Assembly (NCBI RefSeq): GCF_001434365.1
Contig: NZ_AZFN01000002.1
Coordinates: 45,103 to 109,102 of the forward strand
DNA length: 64,000 nt
From: Limosilactobacillus gastricus DSM 16045
Lineage (GTDB): Bacteria; Bacillota; Bacilli; Lactobacillales; Lactobacillaceae
Direction: 5' to 3'
In this document: positions 48,940-57,171 of the stretch, piece by piece
Numbering within the stretch: position 1 is the first letter of the stretch
Layout: each line of letters starts with the position of its first letter
Translations under genes and position numbers: made by a program
Notes under the pieces: generated by a model
Told to the model about the DNA's origin: nothing
The model's database searches: none
Seen by the model: only the letters and a program-made list of their open reading frames with translations

Positions 48940-49793
48940 CCCAATCACAACTAGTACCAATGCTTAATCAGGGAACCATTTCTCCGTTAACTGCGATGGA
49001 ATGGCAACAATTAGGAATCAAAACCTTAGCTATAGCCGCTGTTGACAATATAAGGACTGAGAACCACACTAAGCTAGCAACCATTGGTGGTTGGGCAAAA
49101 TTTTATCAGTGGCCAGGCCAAGTGATCGCGTGGGGTGGGATTCAGGCTCCGTTTAAAAAGATTAATAAGAACACGATAAAAAGCGGAGCCACCTATTGGC
49201 GGCAACAACAAGCCAAGAAATTAACTTTAAGTGATTATGAAAGTTGGTCGGCAGGCGTGCAGGCAGATATCGTGCTGCCTTTAGCGCAAGCCGCCCCTTA
49301 CTATGGACCCGTTGATGATATTGATCGGGCCGTCGAGGTTAATCTTGCTTGGCAAAATCAACATCTCTGGGGAGTGGTTCAAGGCGCGGGCTTGAAACGA
49401 TCTCGTCAGCATTCAATTCAAGGTTTGCTCGATCAGGGAGTACAAAATTTTGTTTTAGGTGGTAATAACCAACACCTACCATTTGATGAATGGCAACGAA
49501 TTAATGAAGCTATTTTGGCAATGCTACCTGATGGAAGGCAAACGATGATAATGGTTAGTTCGCTTGCCGAGTTACAGCAAGCAATATCTTGGGAAATAGA
49601 CTATGTTTTGACCGATTTACCACGGTATTGGAATCGGCATCGAAAGATATTCTGGTCAGGGCAGCTTGTTGATTTATCAGAGGTAAATGATGCTAGTATT
49701 CGGTTAATGCAAGAAGAAACGGTCTTAGGAGAGCGGCTCTTAATGTCCTATAATTGGCAACAGTTAAATAATTTACTTAAAAATAATGATTAA
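48936..49793 (+). CDS. Degenerate tRNA-guanine transglycosylase-like protein
   Basis: A 285-residue protein that aligns along its length with bacterial Tgt: [10 protein letters not shown] for the GGLHKFMxW segment, WGGIQ for [23 protein letters not shown] for xQADIVMAFDECTPYP, LWGVVQG for [19 protein letters not shown] for the VDMFDCVLPTR nucleophile loop, and a C-terminal [17 protein letters not shown]. Two key acids are lost: DSGG is AWGG, and AFDE is PLAQ. The CxCxxC zinc segment is missing (285 versus about 380 residues). It occupies the canonical tgt slot between ruvB and yajC, while queA is absent. I infer a catalytically dead or repurposed Tgt. The alignment is by eye. Confidence 0.72.
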   Translation: MTQSQLVPMLNQGTISPLTAMEWQQLGIKTLAIAAVDNIRTENHTKLATIGGWAKFYQWPGQVIAWGGIQAPFKKINKNTIKSGATYWRQQQAKKLTLSDYESWSAGVQADIVLPLAQAAPYYGPVDDIDRAVEVNLAWQNQHLWGVVQGAGLKRSRQHSIQGLLDQGVQNFVLGGNNQHLPFDEWQRINEAILAMLPDGRQTMIMVSSLAELQQAISWEIDYVLTDLPRYWNRHRKIFWSGQLVDLSEVNDASIRLMQEETVLGERLLMSYNWQQLNNLLKNND

Positions 49794-49869
49794 ACTAGCT
49801 TTTTAAGTCTTATTTCGGTATATTAGAAATATTAAAGCTAATGATAATTTAAGAAGGGTGGAAGAAATA

Positions 49870-50256
49870 GTGTCAAGTATGTCAGGAATTATCTTAATTA
49901 TCTTTATGATCGCATTTATGTACTTCTTTATGATGCGGCCACAACAAAAGCAACGAAAAGAACACCAAGAAATGGTGAATAGCTTGCAACCAGGTGATGA
50001 AGTAGTGACGATTGGTCGGCTTCATGGGGTTGTTAGCGAGGTTAATGCTAGTAACCAAACCGTTACTATTGACTGTGAAGGGATTTACCTTACTTTTGAT
50101 TTAAATGCCATTGCCCGGGTTAACCGGCCAACGGCTGCTCCTGCTTCTAACGAAAATTCACAAAGCGAAAGTACAAGTGAATCAACTAGTGAAACTGCTT
50201 CTGAAACAAGTGAAGAAGTAACTAGCGAAAGTGAATCAGAAACCAAGGCTGAATAA
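49870..50256 (+). CDS. yajC: Preprotein translocase auxiliary subunit YajC
   Basis: A 128-residue single-pass membrane protein of the Sec-accessory YajC family. The membrane helix (IILIIFMIAFMYFFMMRPQ) and the following QQKQRKEHQEMVNSLQPGDEVVTIGRLHGVV are diagnostic. I chose the GTG at 49870. An earlier in-frame GTG at 49858 overlaps the AAGAAGG ribosome site. The C-terminus ends in an unusual Ser/Glu/Thr-rich acidic tail of about 38 residues. It has a terminator of its own. Confidence 0.92.
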   Translation: MSSMSGIILIIFMIAFMYFFMMRPQQKQRKEHQEMVNSLQPGDEVVTIGRLHGVVSEVNASNQTVTIDCEGIYLTFDLNAIARVNRPTAAPASNENSQSESTSESTSETASETSEEVTSESESETKAE

Positions 50257-50265
50257 GACGAGTTT

Positions 50266-50302
50266 GAGAGACTGGGAAGATTTCTTCGCCAGCCTCTTTT
50301 TC
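50266..50302 (+). terminator. Terminator of the ruvAB-yajC cluster
   Basis: GAG-A-CTGG pairs with CCAG-C-CTC, followed by five T. Confidence 0.8.
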
Positions 50303-50388
50303 TTTCAAGACATTAACTAGTCAGCTAACTTTGTTGATCAGTAAAAAATCCTGATATACTATAATTAATAATTTACAAGGAGTGGCTT

Positions 50389-51348
50389 ATGGATAACTTA
50401 ACGGCAATATTGACAGCGATTAAGAAGTACAATCGGATCATCATTCATCGTCACCAACGTCCTGATCCGGATGCAATTGGTTCCCAAACGGGACTAGCTG
50501 AAATTTTACGATCTTCATTTCCCCACAAAGAAATCTATATGGTTGGTAAAGATATTCCTAGTTTTGATTGGATTGGATCGATGGACGAAATCGACGGGGA
50601 TGAATATCATAACGCCTTGGTGATTGTGATTGATACCGCCAATACTCCACGGATTGATGATCGTCGGTACAACAATGGGGACTTTTTAATTAAGATTGAT
50701 CACCACCCCAATGATGAACCGTATGGAGACTTGATGTGGGTACAACCAGACGCATCATCTTGTTCGGAATTAGTTTATGACTTTTATAACCAATTCACAG
50801 ACCAACTAACCCTTCCTAAGTCGGCAGCGCATTCTCTTTATGCAGGAATTATAGGTGATACGGGCCGGTTCTTGTATCCAGCAACAACGTCACATACCTT
50901 AGCGGTGGCAGGGGCTTTGATGGAACATGGTGCACAAGCCGCCAAAATTAGTCAACGTGAAAATGAAATCACTTTTGAAATGGCCCGATTGTCTGCTTAT
51001 GTTTATAATCATTTGTCCATTAATGCCCATGGGGTGGGACAAGTGAAATTATCAAGTGAAGTGCTAAAAGATTATGGTTTAACGGAGGCCACTACCTCGG
51101 CGGTGGTCCCATTACCCGGCCAAATTCATACGGTTTTAGCTTGGGCGATTTTCGTGCAACAAGAAGATGGTGAGTATCGAGTACGCTTACGTTCCAAAGG
51201 ACCAGCCATTAATGAGGTGGCAAAGCAACACCGCGGTGGTGGTCACCCACTCGCCAGTGGAGCTAAAGCGGCTGATGACGCTGAATGTGAGCGAATCATC
51301 GCAGATTTAGATCAAGTCTGTCGACAATACTTAGAGAAAGAGAAATAA
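50389..51348 (+). CDS. nrnA: Bifunctional oligoribonuclease / PAP phosphatase NrnA
   Basis: A 319-residue DHH/DHHA1 phosphoesterase that degrades nanoRNA and pAp. Motifs are HRHQRPDPDAIGSQ, the Asp of VIDTAN, IDHH at residues 103-106, SSCSELVYDF, and the C-terminal glycine loop RGGGHPLASGA. Its stop lies one base before the DEAD-box helicase start, consistent with an RNA-metabolism pair. Confidence 0.93.
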   Translation: MDNLTAILTAIKKYNRIIIHRHQRPDPDAIGSQTGLAEILRSSFPHKEIYMVGKDIPSFDWIGSMDEIDGDEYHNALVIVIDTANTPRIDDRRYNNGDFLIKIDHHPNDEPYGDLMWVQPDASSCSELVYDFYNQFTDQLTLPKSAAHSLYAGIIGDTGRFLYPATTSHTLAVAGALMEHGAQAAKISQRENEITFEMARLSAYVYNHLSINAHGVGQVKLSSEVLKDYGLTEATTSAVVPLPGQIHTVLAWAIFVQQEDGEYRVRLRSKGPAINEVAKQHRGGGHPLASGAKAADDAECERIIADLDQVCRQYLEKEK

Positions 51349-51349
51349 T

Positions 51350-52732
51350 ATGGCAGGAAATTTTAAAGATTATCACTTTCCGGAATTTGTGAATCAGGCG
51401 ATTCAAGATCTTAAATTTAAAACGCCTACACCAGTGCAGCAAAAAGTGATTCCACAAATATTAAAGGGCAAGAGTGTAGTTGGTCAGTCACAAACCGGTA
51501 GTGGGAAAACCCATGCCTTTTTGTTGCCAATCATGGCTCAATTAAAGGTCGATGTTCAACAGGTTCAAGTCGTGATTACGACACCAAGTCGGGAGTTAGC
51601 TTACCAAATTTATCAAGCCGCTAAGCAGATTAATCAGTTCAGTTCGCAGGCTTTTAGCATTCATAATTATGTCGGTGGAACAGATAAGGAACATCAGATT
51701 GATCAGTTAGGGCGTAACCAACCGCAAATGGTGATTGGGACGCCGGGGCGAATTCTAGATCTAGTTAAATCTCAGGCCTTGGATATTCATTTAGCCAAAC
51801 AATTTGTGATTGATGAGGCCGACATGACCTTGGACATGGGTTTTTTAAATCAAGTTGATCAAATTGCAGCTTATTTTCCAGAAAACCTCCAGATGATGGT
51901 CTTTTCTGCGACAATTCCGCAAGGATTACGCCCATTCTTAAAGAAATACATGGGTAATCCCGAAATTGAAGAAATTCCGACCGAAACAGTCATCAATCCC
52001 AATGTTGAAAACTGGTTGATGTCAACGAAAGGTCGCGATAAAAACGACCTATTGTATCAATTATTAACCATGGGTGACCCATACTTGGCATTGGTGTTTG
52101 CGAATACCCGAGAACGAGCCGAAGAAATTAATCGTTACCTAACTGATCAAGGCTTAAAAGTAGCTTTGATTCATGGGGGACTGGAACCACGAATGCGCAA
52201 GCGGGTGATGCGGCAAATCCATAACCTGGATTACCAATATGTTGTGGCTACTGATTTAGCAGCTCGTGGAATTGATATTGAAGGAGTATCCCTAGTCATC
52301 AATGATGATATTCCGAGTGATTTGGAATATTTTGTTCATCGTGTAGGTCGGACAGGGCGTGCCAAGATGCAAGGGACAGCCATTACTTTGTATGCGCCAG
52401 CCGAAGATGACTTAATTAGTAAATTAGAAGAACGCGGAATTAAATTCATTCCCAAAGTCATTAAAGATGGGCAGATCATCACTACTTATGACCGGAACCG
52501 CCGGCGAGACTTCCGGCATAAGCAAAAGGAATTAGATCCAACGATTAAGGGGTACGTTAAGAAACAAAAACGGAAGGTTAAACCAGGTTACAAACGGAAG
52601 ATCAAACGGCGAATCAAACAAGATGAACTACAAAAACGGCGATTAGAACAACGGCATGAGTTCCTTAAGGGAAAACGCCAACGCCAACGCCAACATCGGG
52701 CTGAACGACAAAATCAACGGAATGGTCGTTGA
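51350..52732 (+). CDS. cshB: DEAD-box ATP-dependent RNA helicase, CshB-like
   Basis: A 460-residue RNA helicase. Motif I is SQTGSGKT (residues 47-54), Ia PSRELAYQ, Ib TPGRILDL, II DEAD (155-158), III SAT, and VI HRVGRTGRA. The C-terminal 80 residues are very basic (KKQKRKVKPGYKRKIKRR and onward), as in CshB, which favours cold-shock or ribosome-assembly roles. No strong ribosome site is visible, so translation probably depends on coupling to nrnA. Confidence 0.9.
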   Translation: MAGNFKDYHFPEFVNQAIQDLKFKTPTPVQQKVIPQILKGKSVVGQSQTGSGKTHAFLLPIMAQLKVDVQQVQVVITTPSRELAYQIYQAAKQINQFSSQAFSIHNYVGGTDKEHQIDQLGRNQPQMVIGTPGRILDLVKSQALDIHLAKQFVIDEADMTLDMGFLNQVDQIAAYFPENLQMMVFSATIPQGLRPFLKKYMGNPEIEEIPTETVINPNVENWLMSTKGRDKNDLLYQLLTMGDPYLALVFANTRERAEEINRYLTDQGLKVALIHGGLEPRMRKRVMRQIHNLDYQYVVATDLAARGIDIEGVSLVINDDIPSDLEYFVHRVGRTGRAKMQGTAITLYAPAEDDLISKLEERGIKFIPKVIKDGQIITTYDRNRRRDFRHKQKELDPTIKGYVKKQKRKVKPGYKRKIKRRIKQDELQKRRLEQRHEFLKGKRQRQRQHRAERQNQRNGR

Positions 52733-52757
52733 TTTTATAGTTGGCGCTCGTTATAAT
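52729..52757 (+). promoter_or_regulatory. Sigma-A promoter of alaS
   Basis: TTGATT (52729-52734) and TATAAT (52752-52757) are spaced 17 bases apart. The -35 overlaps the stop codon region of the helicase gene, and a start near 52764 is predicted. Confidence 0.85.
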
Positions 52758-52763
52758 GATACT

Positions 52764-52965
52764 GTTTAAGACATGATCCTTAACTGGAAGCTACAGAAAC
52801 GTTTTGGCTGCTGGAAAAAACGGCAAAGGTTAAGGATTGCTCCTTAAATTATTAAATGAATATCAAAGTTCCGGTTAGGAACATTAAGAGGTAAACGAAA
52901 TTCCATCGTTGCAAGCAGAGTGGTACCGCGTCGTAGGGCGTCTCTGATCGCAATGATGGTTTTTT
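52764..52965 (+). promoter_or_regulatory. Compact T-box riboswitch upstream of alaS
   Basis: The leader carries the T-box sequence AGTGGTACCGCG (52919-52930) and a terminator helix CCATCGTTGC/GCAATGATGG before TTTTTTG. The only candidate Stem I is ATCCTTAAC/GTTAAGGAT enclosing about 50 bases. This is much shorter than the roughly 100-base Stem I of the other two leaders, and the apical GGATAGTGCGA-type element is missing. A GCA (Ala) at 52823-52825 is the best specifier candidate, though GCT at 52807 or 52810 is possible. Confidence 0.85.
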
Positions 52966-52981
52966 GTTAGAAGGAGATTTT

Positions 52982-55630
52982 ATGAAAGAGCTAAAAAAAT
53001 TAAATAGTGCCCAAATTCGGCGCATGTATTTGGACTTCTTTAAAGCCAAAGGGCATACAGAAATGCCGAGCCAATCTTTAGTGCCAGTTGATGATCCAAC
53101 CTTATTATGGATTAACTCTGGGGTTGCCACGATGAAAAAATATTTTGATGGCGAGGTGGTGCCAGATAATCCACGGATGACCAGTTCACAAAAGAGTATT
53201 CGGACGAATGATATTGAGAATGTTGGTAAGACGGCTCGGCATCACACTATGTTTGAAATGTTAGGTAATTTTTCAGTTGGTGATTATTTTAAAGAAAAGG
53301 CCATTCCATGGGCTTGGGAATTGTTAACTAGTGATGAGTGGTATGGCCTTGATCCGGAAAAGCTTTATATTACTTATTACCCAAAGGATGATGTGGCTAA
53401 AGAAGTCTGGCTAAAGACAGGGGTGGCTCCAGATCATCTGCTGCCCAATCAAGATAACTTCTGGGATATTGGGCAAGGTCCTTCTGGCCCTGATACGGAA
53501 ATCTTCTATGATCGTGGGCAAAAAATGAACAACCTCCCAGAAGATGATCCCGAAAGTTACCCAGGTGGGGAAAACGAACGGTATTTGGAAATTTGGAACA
53601 TTGTGTTTTCTCAATTTAACCACACCCCCGAAGATACCTATGAACCATTGCCTAATAAGAACATTGATACGGGAATGGGCTTAGAACGGGTTGTTTCAAT
53701 TTTTGAAAATGCTCCCACAAACTTTGAAACTGATTTGTTCTTGCCAATCATTAAACAAACCGAAACCTTTAGTGGTGAAAAGCAATACGGCCAAGATAAG
53801 ACGGATGATATTCAGTTTAAGATTATTGCTGACCATATCCGGGCCATTACTTTTGCGATCAATGATGGTGCCTTACCTTCGAATGTTGGTCGTGGGTACG
53901 TGATTCGGCGGTTAATTCGGCGGGCGGTCGTTGCGGGGAAGAAGCTTAATATTGATGAACCATTCTTAGCACAATTGGTGCCAACGGTTGGCGAAATCAT
54001 GAAAGATTACTATCCCGATGTCCTTAAAAATGCTGAATATGTAGCATCAGTGGTTAAATCAGAAGAAGATCGCTTTAGTTCTACTTTAAATGGTGGTTTG
54101 AACCTATTAAACGACGTGATTGCCAAGGCCAAAGCTGATCAAACGAATTCAATTGATGGGAAAACGGCCTTTAAGTTATATGATACTTATGGTTTCCCGT
54201 TTGAATTGACCCGGGAGTATGCCGAAGATGAAGGTCTCGTTGTCGATGAAGATGGCTTTAAGGCTGCTATGACGGAACAACAAAACCGGGCGCGGAATGC
54301 CCGTGATGTCGATAATGGGATGGGAGTACAAAACGATTTATGGACTGACTTTAAAGAAGCCAGCCAGTATGTTGGTTACACTGATCTGGTCGTGAAGGAT
54401 GCGAAAGTTTTAGCCATGGCTTTTGAAGGTCAACGGGTAGATACAGCCCAAGCAGGTCAAACGGTTGAAGTTATTTTTGACCAAACTCCATTTTATGCTG
54501 AAATGGGTGGTCAAGTTGCTGATACCGGAGATGTGATCGACAATTATGGTCAGACTGTTGGTCGCGTGGTGGATGTCCAACATGCACCTAATCAGCAAAA
54601 TTTACACCGAATTGAATTAACGGCCAATCTAAAGGTTGGGACTCGTTACCAATTGGTTGTTGATCAAAAACGCCACCAAAAGATTGAAAAGAACCATACC
54701 GCAACACACTTGTTAGATCAGGCCTTACGGAATGTTTTAGGTGGTCATACTCAACAAGCAGGTTCTTTGGTTGAACAACACTATCTACGCTTTGATTTTA
54801 ATCATTTTGGGCAGGTGACGGCTGATGACTTACAAAAAGTTGAAGATTTGGTCAATGAACAAATCTGGCGAGAGATCCCAGTTACCACTGTGGAAACTGA
54901 TTTAGAATCAGCTAAGGAGATGGGAGCGATTGCCCTCTTTAGCGATAAGTATGGCGATCGAGTACGTGTGGTTAAGATTGGGGATTTCAACACCGAATTC
55001 TGCGGTGGGGATCACGTTAATAATACGAATGAATTAGGCCTTTTTAAGATTGTTTCTGAAGCCGGAGTAGGTGCCGGGGTACGACGAATCGAAGCAGTTA
55101 CGGCTAGTGATGCCTTCCAATTTATGCAAGAACGGGTTACCTTACTCAATTCGGTTGCTGACCAGTTGAAAGTTGCGCAATTAAAGGAGCTGCCACATCG
55201 AATTGAAGATTTGCAAAATGAATTAAAGCAAGTTCAACATGCAAATGAACAATTAGAAGCTAAATTAGCATCGCAACAAGCAGGAGCGGCCTTTGATCAA
55301 GTGAAAACAACGAACCAAGGGACCTTGATTGCAGCTGAACTAAAAGTGGCTGGAATGGACCAGCTTCGGCAATTAGCTGATCAATGGCGGCAAAAACAGC
55401 AGTCAGATTTCTTAGTTTTGGCGACTGCAGTTGATGATAAAGTTAATTTACTAGTAGCGGTTAGTGATGAAAAAAGTCACCAAGTGAAAGCGGGGGATTT
55501 AATTAAAGCAATTGCTCCAGCGATTAAGGGTGGCGGAGGTGGACGCCCTACTTTAGCTCAAGCCGGTGGAAAGAATCCAGCAGGAATTAGTAAAGCCTTA
55601 CAAGAGGCTGCTGATTACTTGAATCATTAA
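52982..55630 (+). CDS. alaS: Alanyl-tRNA synthetase
   Basis: An 882-residue class II synthetase with editing domain. N-terminal [24 protein letters not shown], the catalytic motif 2 region [25 protein letters not shown], and the editing-domain zinc ligands H572, H576, C674 and H678 (HTATH and CGGDH) are present. A glycine-rich C-Ala end ([16 protein letters not shown]) completes it. I chose the ATG at 52982, six bases after AAGGAG. Regulated by the T-box upstream. Confidence 0.98.
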   Translation: MKELKKLNSAQIRRMYLDFFKAKGHTEMPSQSLVPVDDPTLLWINSGVATMKKYFDGEVVPDNPRMTSSQKSIRTNDIENVGKTARHHTMFEMLGNFSVGDYFKEKAIPWAWELLTSDEWYGLDPEKLYITYYPKDDVAKEVWLKTGVAPDHLLPNQDNFWDIGQGPSGPDTEIFYDRGQKMNNLPEDDPESYPGGENERYLEIWNIVFSQFNHTPEDTYEPLPNKNIDTGMGLERVVSIFENAPTNFETDLFLPIIKQTETFSGEKQYGQDKTDDIQFKIIADHIRAITFAINDGALPSNVGRGYVIRRLIRRAVVAGKKLNIDEPFLAQLVPTVGEIMKDYYPDVLKNAEYVASVVKSEEDRFSSTLNGGLNLLNDVIAKAKADQTNSIDGKTAFKLYDTYGFPFELTREYAEDEGLVVDEDGFKAAMTEQQNRARNARDVDNGMGVQNDLWTDFKEASQYVGYTDLVVKDAKVLAMAFEGQRVDTAQAGQTVEVIFDQTPFYAEMGGQVADTGDVIDNYGQTVGRVVDVQHAPNQQNLHRIELTANLKVGTRYQLVVDQKRHQKIEKNHTATHLLDQALRNVLGGHTQQAGSLVEQHYLRFDFNHFGQVTADDLQKVEDLVNEQIWREIPVTTVETDLESAKEMGAIALFSDKYGDRVRVVKIGDFNTEFCGGDHVNNTNELGLFKIVSEAGVGAGVRRIEAVTASDAFQFMQERVTLLNSVADQLKVAQLKELPHRIEDLQNELKQVQHANEQLEAKLASQQAGAAFDQVKTTNQGTLIAAELKVAGMDQLRQLADQWRQKQQSDFLVLATAVDDKVNLLVAVSDEKSHQVKAGDLIKAIAPAIKGGGGGRPTLAQAGGKNPAGISKALQEAADYLNH

Positions 55631-55634
55631 AATA

Positions 55635-55678
55635 AGGCCAAGGAGAAACTAATTAACGTTTCTCCTTGGCCTATTTTT
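55635..55678. terminator. Bidirectional terminator between convergent genes
   Basis: A 15-base perfect stem, AGGCCAAGGAGAAAC with GTTTCTCCTTGGCCT, is followed by ATTTTTA. It separates alaS from the minus-strand MucBP-like gene. Confidence 0.92.
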
Positions 55679-56399
55679 AGGAGTTGATGGTAACGTAGAG
55701 GGCATTAATATATTTATGCTTGCTAGTTTCATACCAATTAACCCCATTGGTATCAGTCAATTGGCGTAAAAGGGTGATCTCCGTTCCATGAGCAAGTTGA
55801 TAGAGTTCTTTACCGTAAACATAGTCATAGCAAGGAACTTGTTGATTAGGAATGAAATCCACGTGGGCAGAAGCTCGATTTAAAGACAGGATTTGCATTT
55901 GATCATCAAAATCAGTTTCGGTAGTTGGTTCTACATGATCAGTATATGGATTATCGTCCAAGAGTTGCATTGATTCCGGATCGAATTCAAGCCATCGTTC
56001 CGCTGTTACTTGATACCAATGATGACGATCAGTGGTAATAACTTTGCGAAAGCACTCAAAAATGATGTCATTTGGTAGTTGATTATCTATTGGAAGCCCT
56101 TGTGGTCGATCATAAAGTTGGATAGGTTTTGATGCAATCAGATATTTAGAGGCGACTTCATTAGATTGCCAATTAGCGTTTCGATAGTACAGATAAATTT
56201 GGCGTGCCTGATCATCGAATTGCCCCTCGAGATTATCGCTAGCCGATATAAATTGATGACGAGGAAAGCGGGGAATCTCAATATGATAGGATTCACCATA
56301 GTAGCCTTGCAAAAGTTTCGGCGGTTGGATGTTGTAGGCTTCATCTTGATTACGGTAATAAACCCAAATTGGATTTCCGGTTCTTAATTTATCAGTCAT
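55677..56399 (-). CDS. MucBP-like / SH3-like domain protein without signal peptide
   Basis: A 240-residue protein I recognise only in parts. Residues 10-75 follow the MucBP pattern: IWVYYRNQDEAYNIQPP, LLQGYYGESYHIEIP and LEGQFDDQARQIYLYYR correspond to the repeated strands of mucin-binding repeats. Two later segments (about residues 82-150 and 172-240) resemble bacterial SH3 or SLAP-type domains, with WYQVTAERWLEF and WYETSKHKYINALYV at equivalent places. There is no signal peptide, anchor or membrane segment, so a surface location is doubtful. Monocistronic with GGGAGGAAATAT ribosome site. Confidence 0.6.
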   Translation of the reverse strand: MTDKLRTGNPIWVYYRNQDEAYNIQPPKLLQGYYGESYHIEIPRFPRHQFISASDNLEGQFDDQARQIYLYYRNANWQSNEVASKYLIASKPIQLYDRPQGLPIDNQLPNDIIFECFRKVITTDRHHWYQVTAERWLEFDPESMQLLDDNPYTDHVEPTTETDFDDQMQILSLNRASAHVDFIPNQQVPCYDYVYGKELYQLAHGTEITLLRQLTDTNGVNWYETSKHKYINALYVTINS

Positions 56400-56520
56400 A
56401 TATTTCCTCCCAAGTAAGCTACCAATAATTATAGCGGTTTTTGTAGTCTAAAGGAATATGGGATATAATTAATTCGTTATATAATTTCAATCTAGGATTG
56501 ATGATTACAAGGAGTTAGCA

Positions 56521-57114
56521 ATGAGACAACGAGAGCAAATTCGCCGATTGACAGTTCGCACCCTGTTAATCGTTTTAGTGGTGTTACAGGACCTCATCCC
56601 GATGTTTGGGAACATCCCATTGGGACCATTATCGATTACGACTTTACCGGTGACCGTCGCCGTGGTCGCCGTCGTTTTAGGACCTAAGGAAGGAACGATA
56701 GTGGGTTTCGTGTGGGGGTTATTAACTTGGGTGCGAGCCTTTGTTTACCCCAGCAGTGCACTAGCACCGTTGATTTTTACCAACCCTTTGATTTCGGTTG
56801 TACCACGGATGCTGATTGGTCTCTTTGCCGGCTATACTTTTAAATGGCTGGTTAAAGTAGCTCCCAAAGCCTTGAGTGCTGGAATCGCTGGCTTGATTGC
56901 TGCGGTTACTAATACCGTTTTGGTATTAGGGGGGATATACCTATTCGCTAACACCCCAGCCGTAGCCGCTGGTTACCATGTTGGTAGCGGACATTTAGCG
57001 CAAGCTCTGATGGTGATTGTGACTACCAATGGGGTGACGGAAGCAATTACAACCGCTATTTTAACCCCCTTAATTGCGTTGCCAGTGATGGTAGCTGTTA
57101 AAAGAAATAGATAA
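56521..57114 (+). CDS. ECF transporter S component
   Basis: A 197-residue protein with about six membrane helices. The N-terminal VRTLLIVLVVLQDLIPMFGNIPLG and the central VVLGPKEGTIVGFVWGLLTWVRAFVYPSS are typical of energy-coupling-factor substrate-binding (S) subunits for vitamins. The pattern is closest to the pantothenate-type (PanT-like) group as I recall it, but no riboswitch or neighbour fixes the substrate. It would share the EcfAAT module encoded elsewhere. Monocistronic. Confidence 0.82.
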   Translation: MRQREQIRRLTVRTLLIVLVVLQDLIPMFGNIPLGPLSITTLPVTVAVVAVVLGPKEGTIVGFVWGLLTWVRAFVYPSSALAPLIFTNPLISVVPRMLIGLFAGYTFKWLVKVAPKALSAGIAGLIAAVTNTVLVLGGIYLFANTPAVAAGYHVGSGHLAQALMVIVTTNGVTEAITTAILTPLIALPVMVAVKRNR

Positions 57115-57117
57115 GCT

Positions 57118-57160
57118 AAAACAGCGCGGCAGGTAAAATCTTACCTGCCGCGCTGTTTCA
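57118..57160. terminator. Bidirectional terminator between the ECF gene and clpE
   Basis: A very GC-rich perfect stem (AACAGCGCGGCAGGTAA with TTACCTGCCGCGCTGTT) has short A and T flanks on both sides. Confidence 0.9.
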
Positions 57161-57171
57161 ATTTAATGGTT

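Noticed and set aside
48936..49793. Glycerophosphodiester phosphodiesterase or other TIM-barrel enzyme for the ruvB-yajC ORF
   Set aside because: The collinear GGWAKF, WGGIQ, VQADIV and VVQG segments and the genomic slot fit Tgt better. No phosphodiesterase motif is present.
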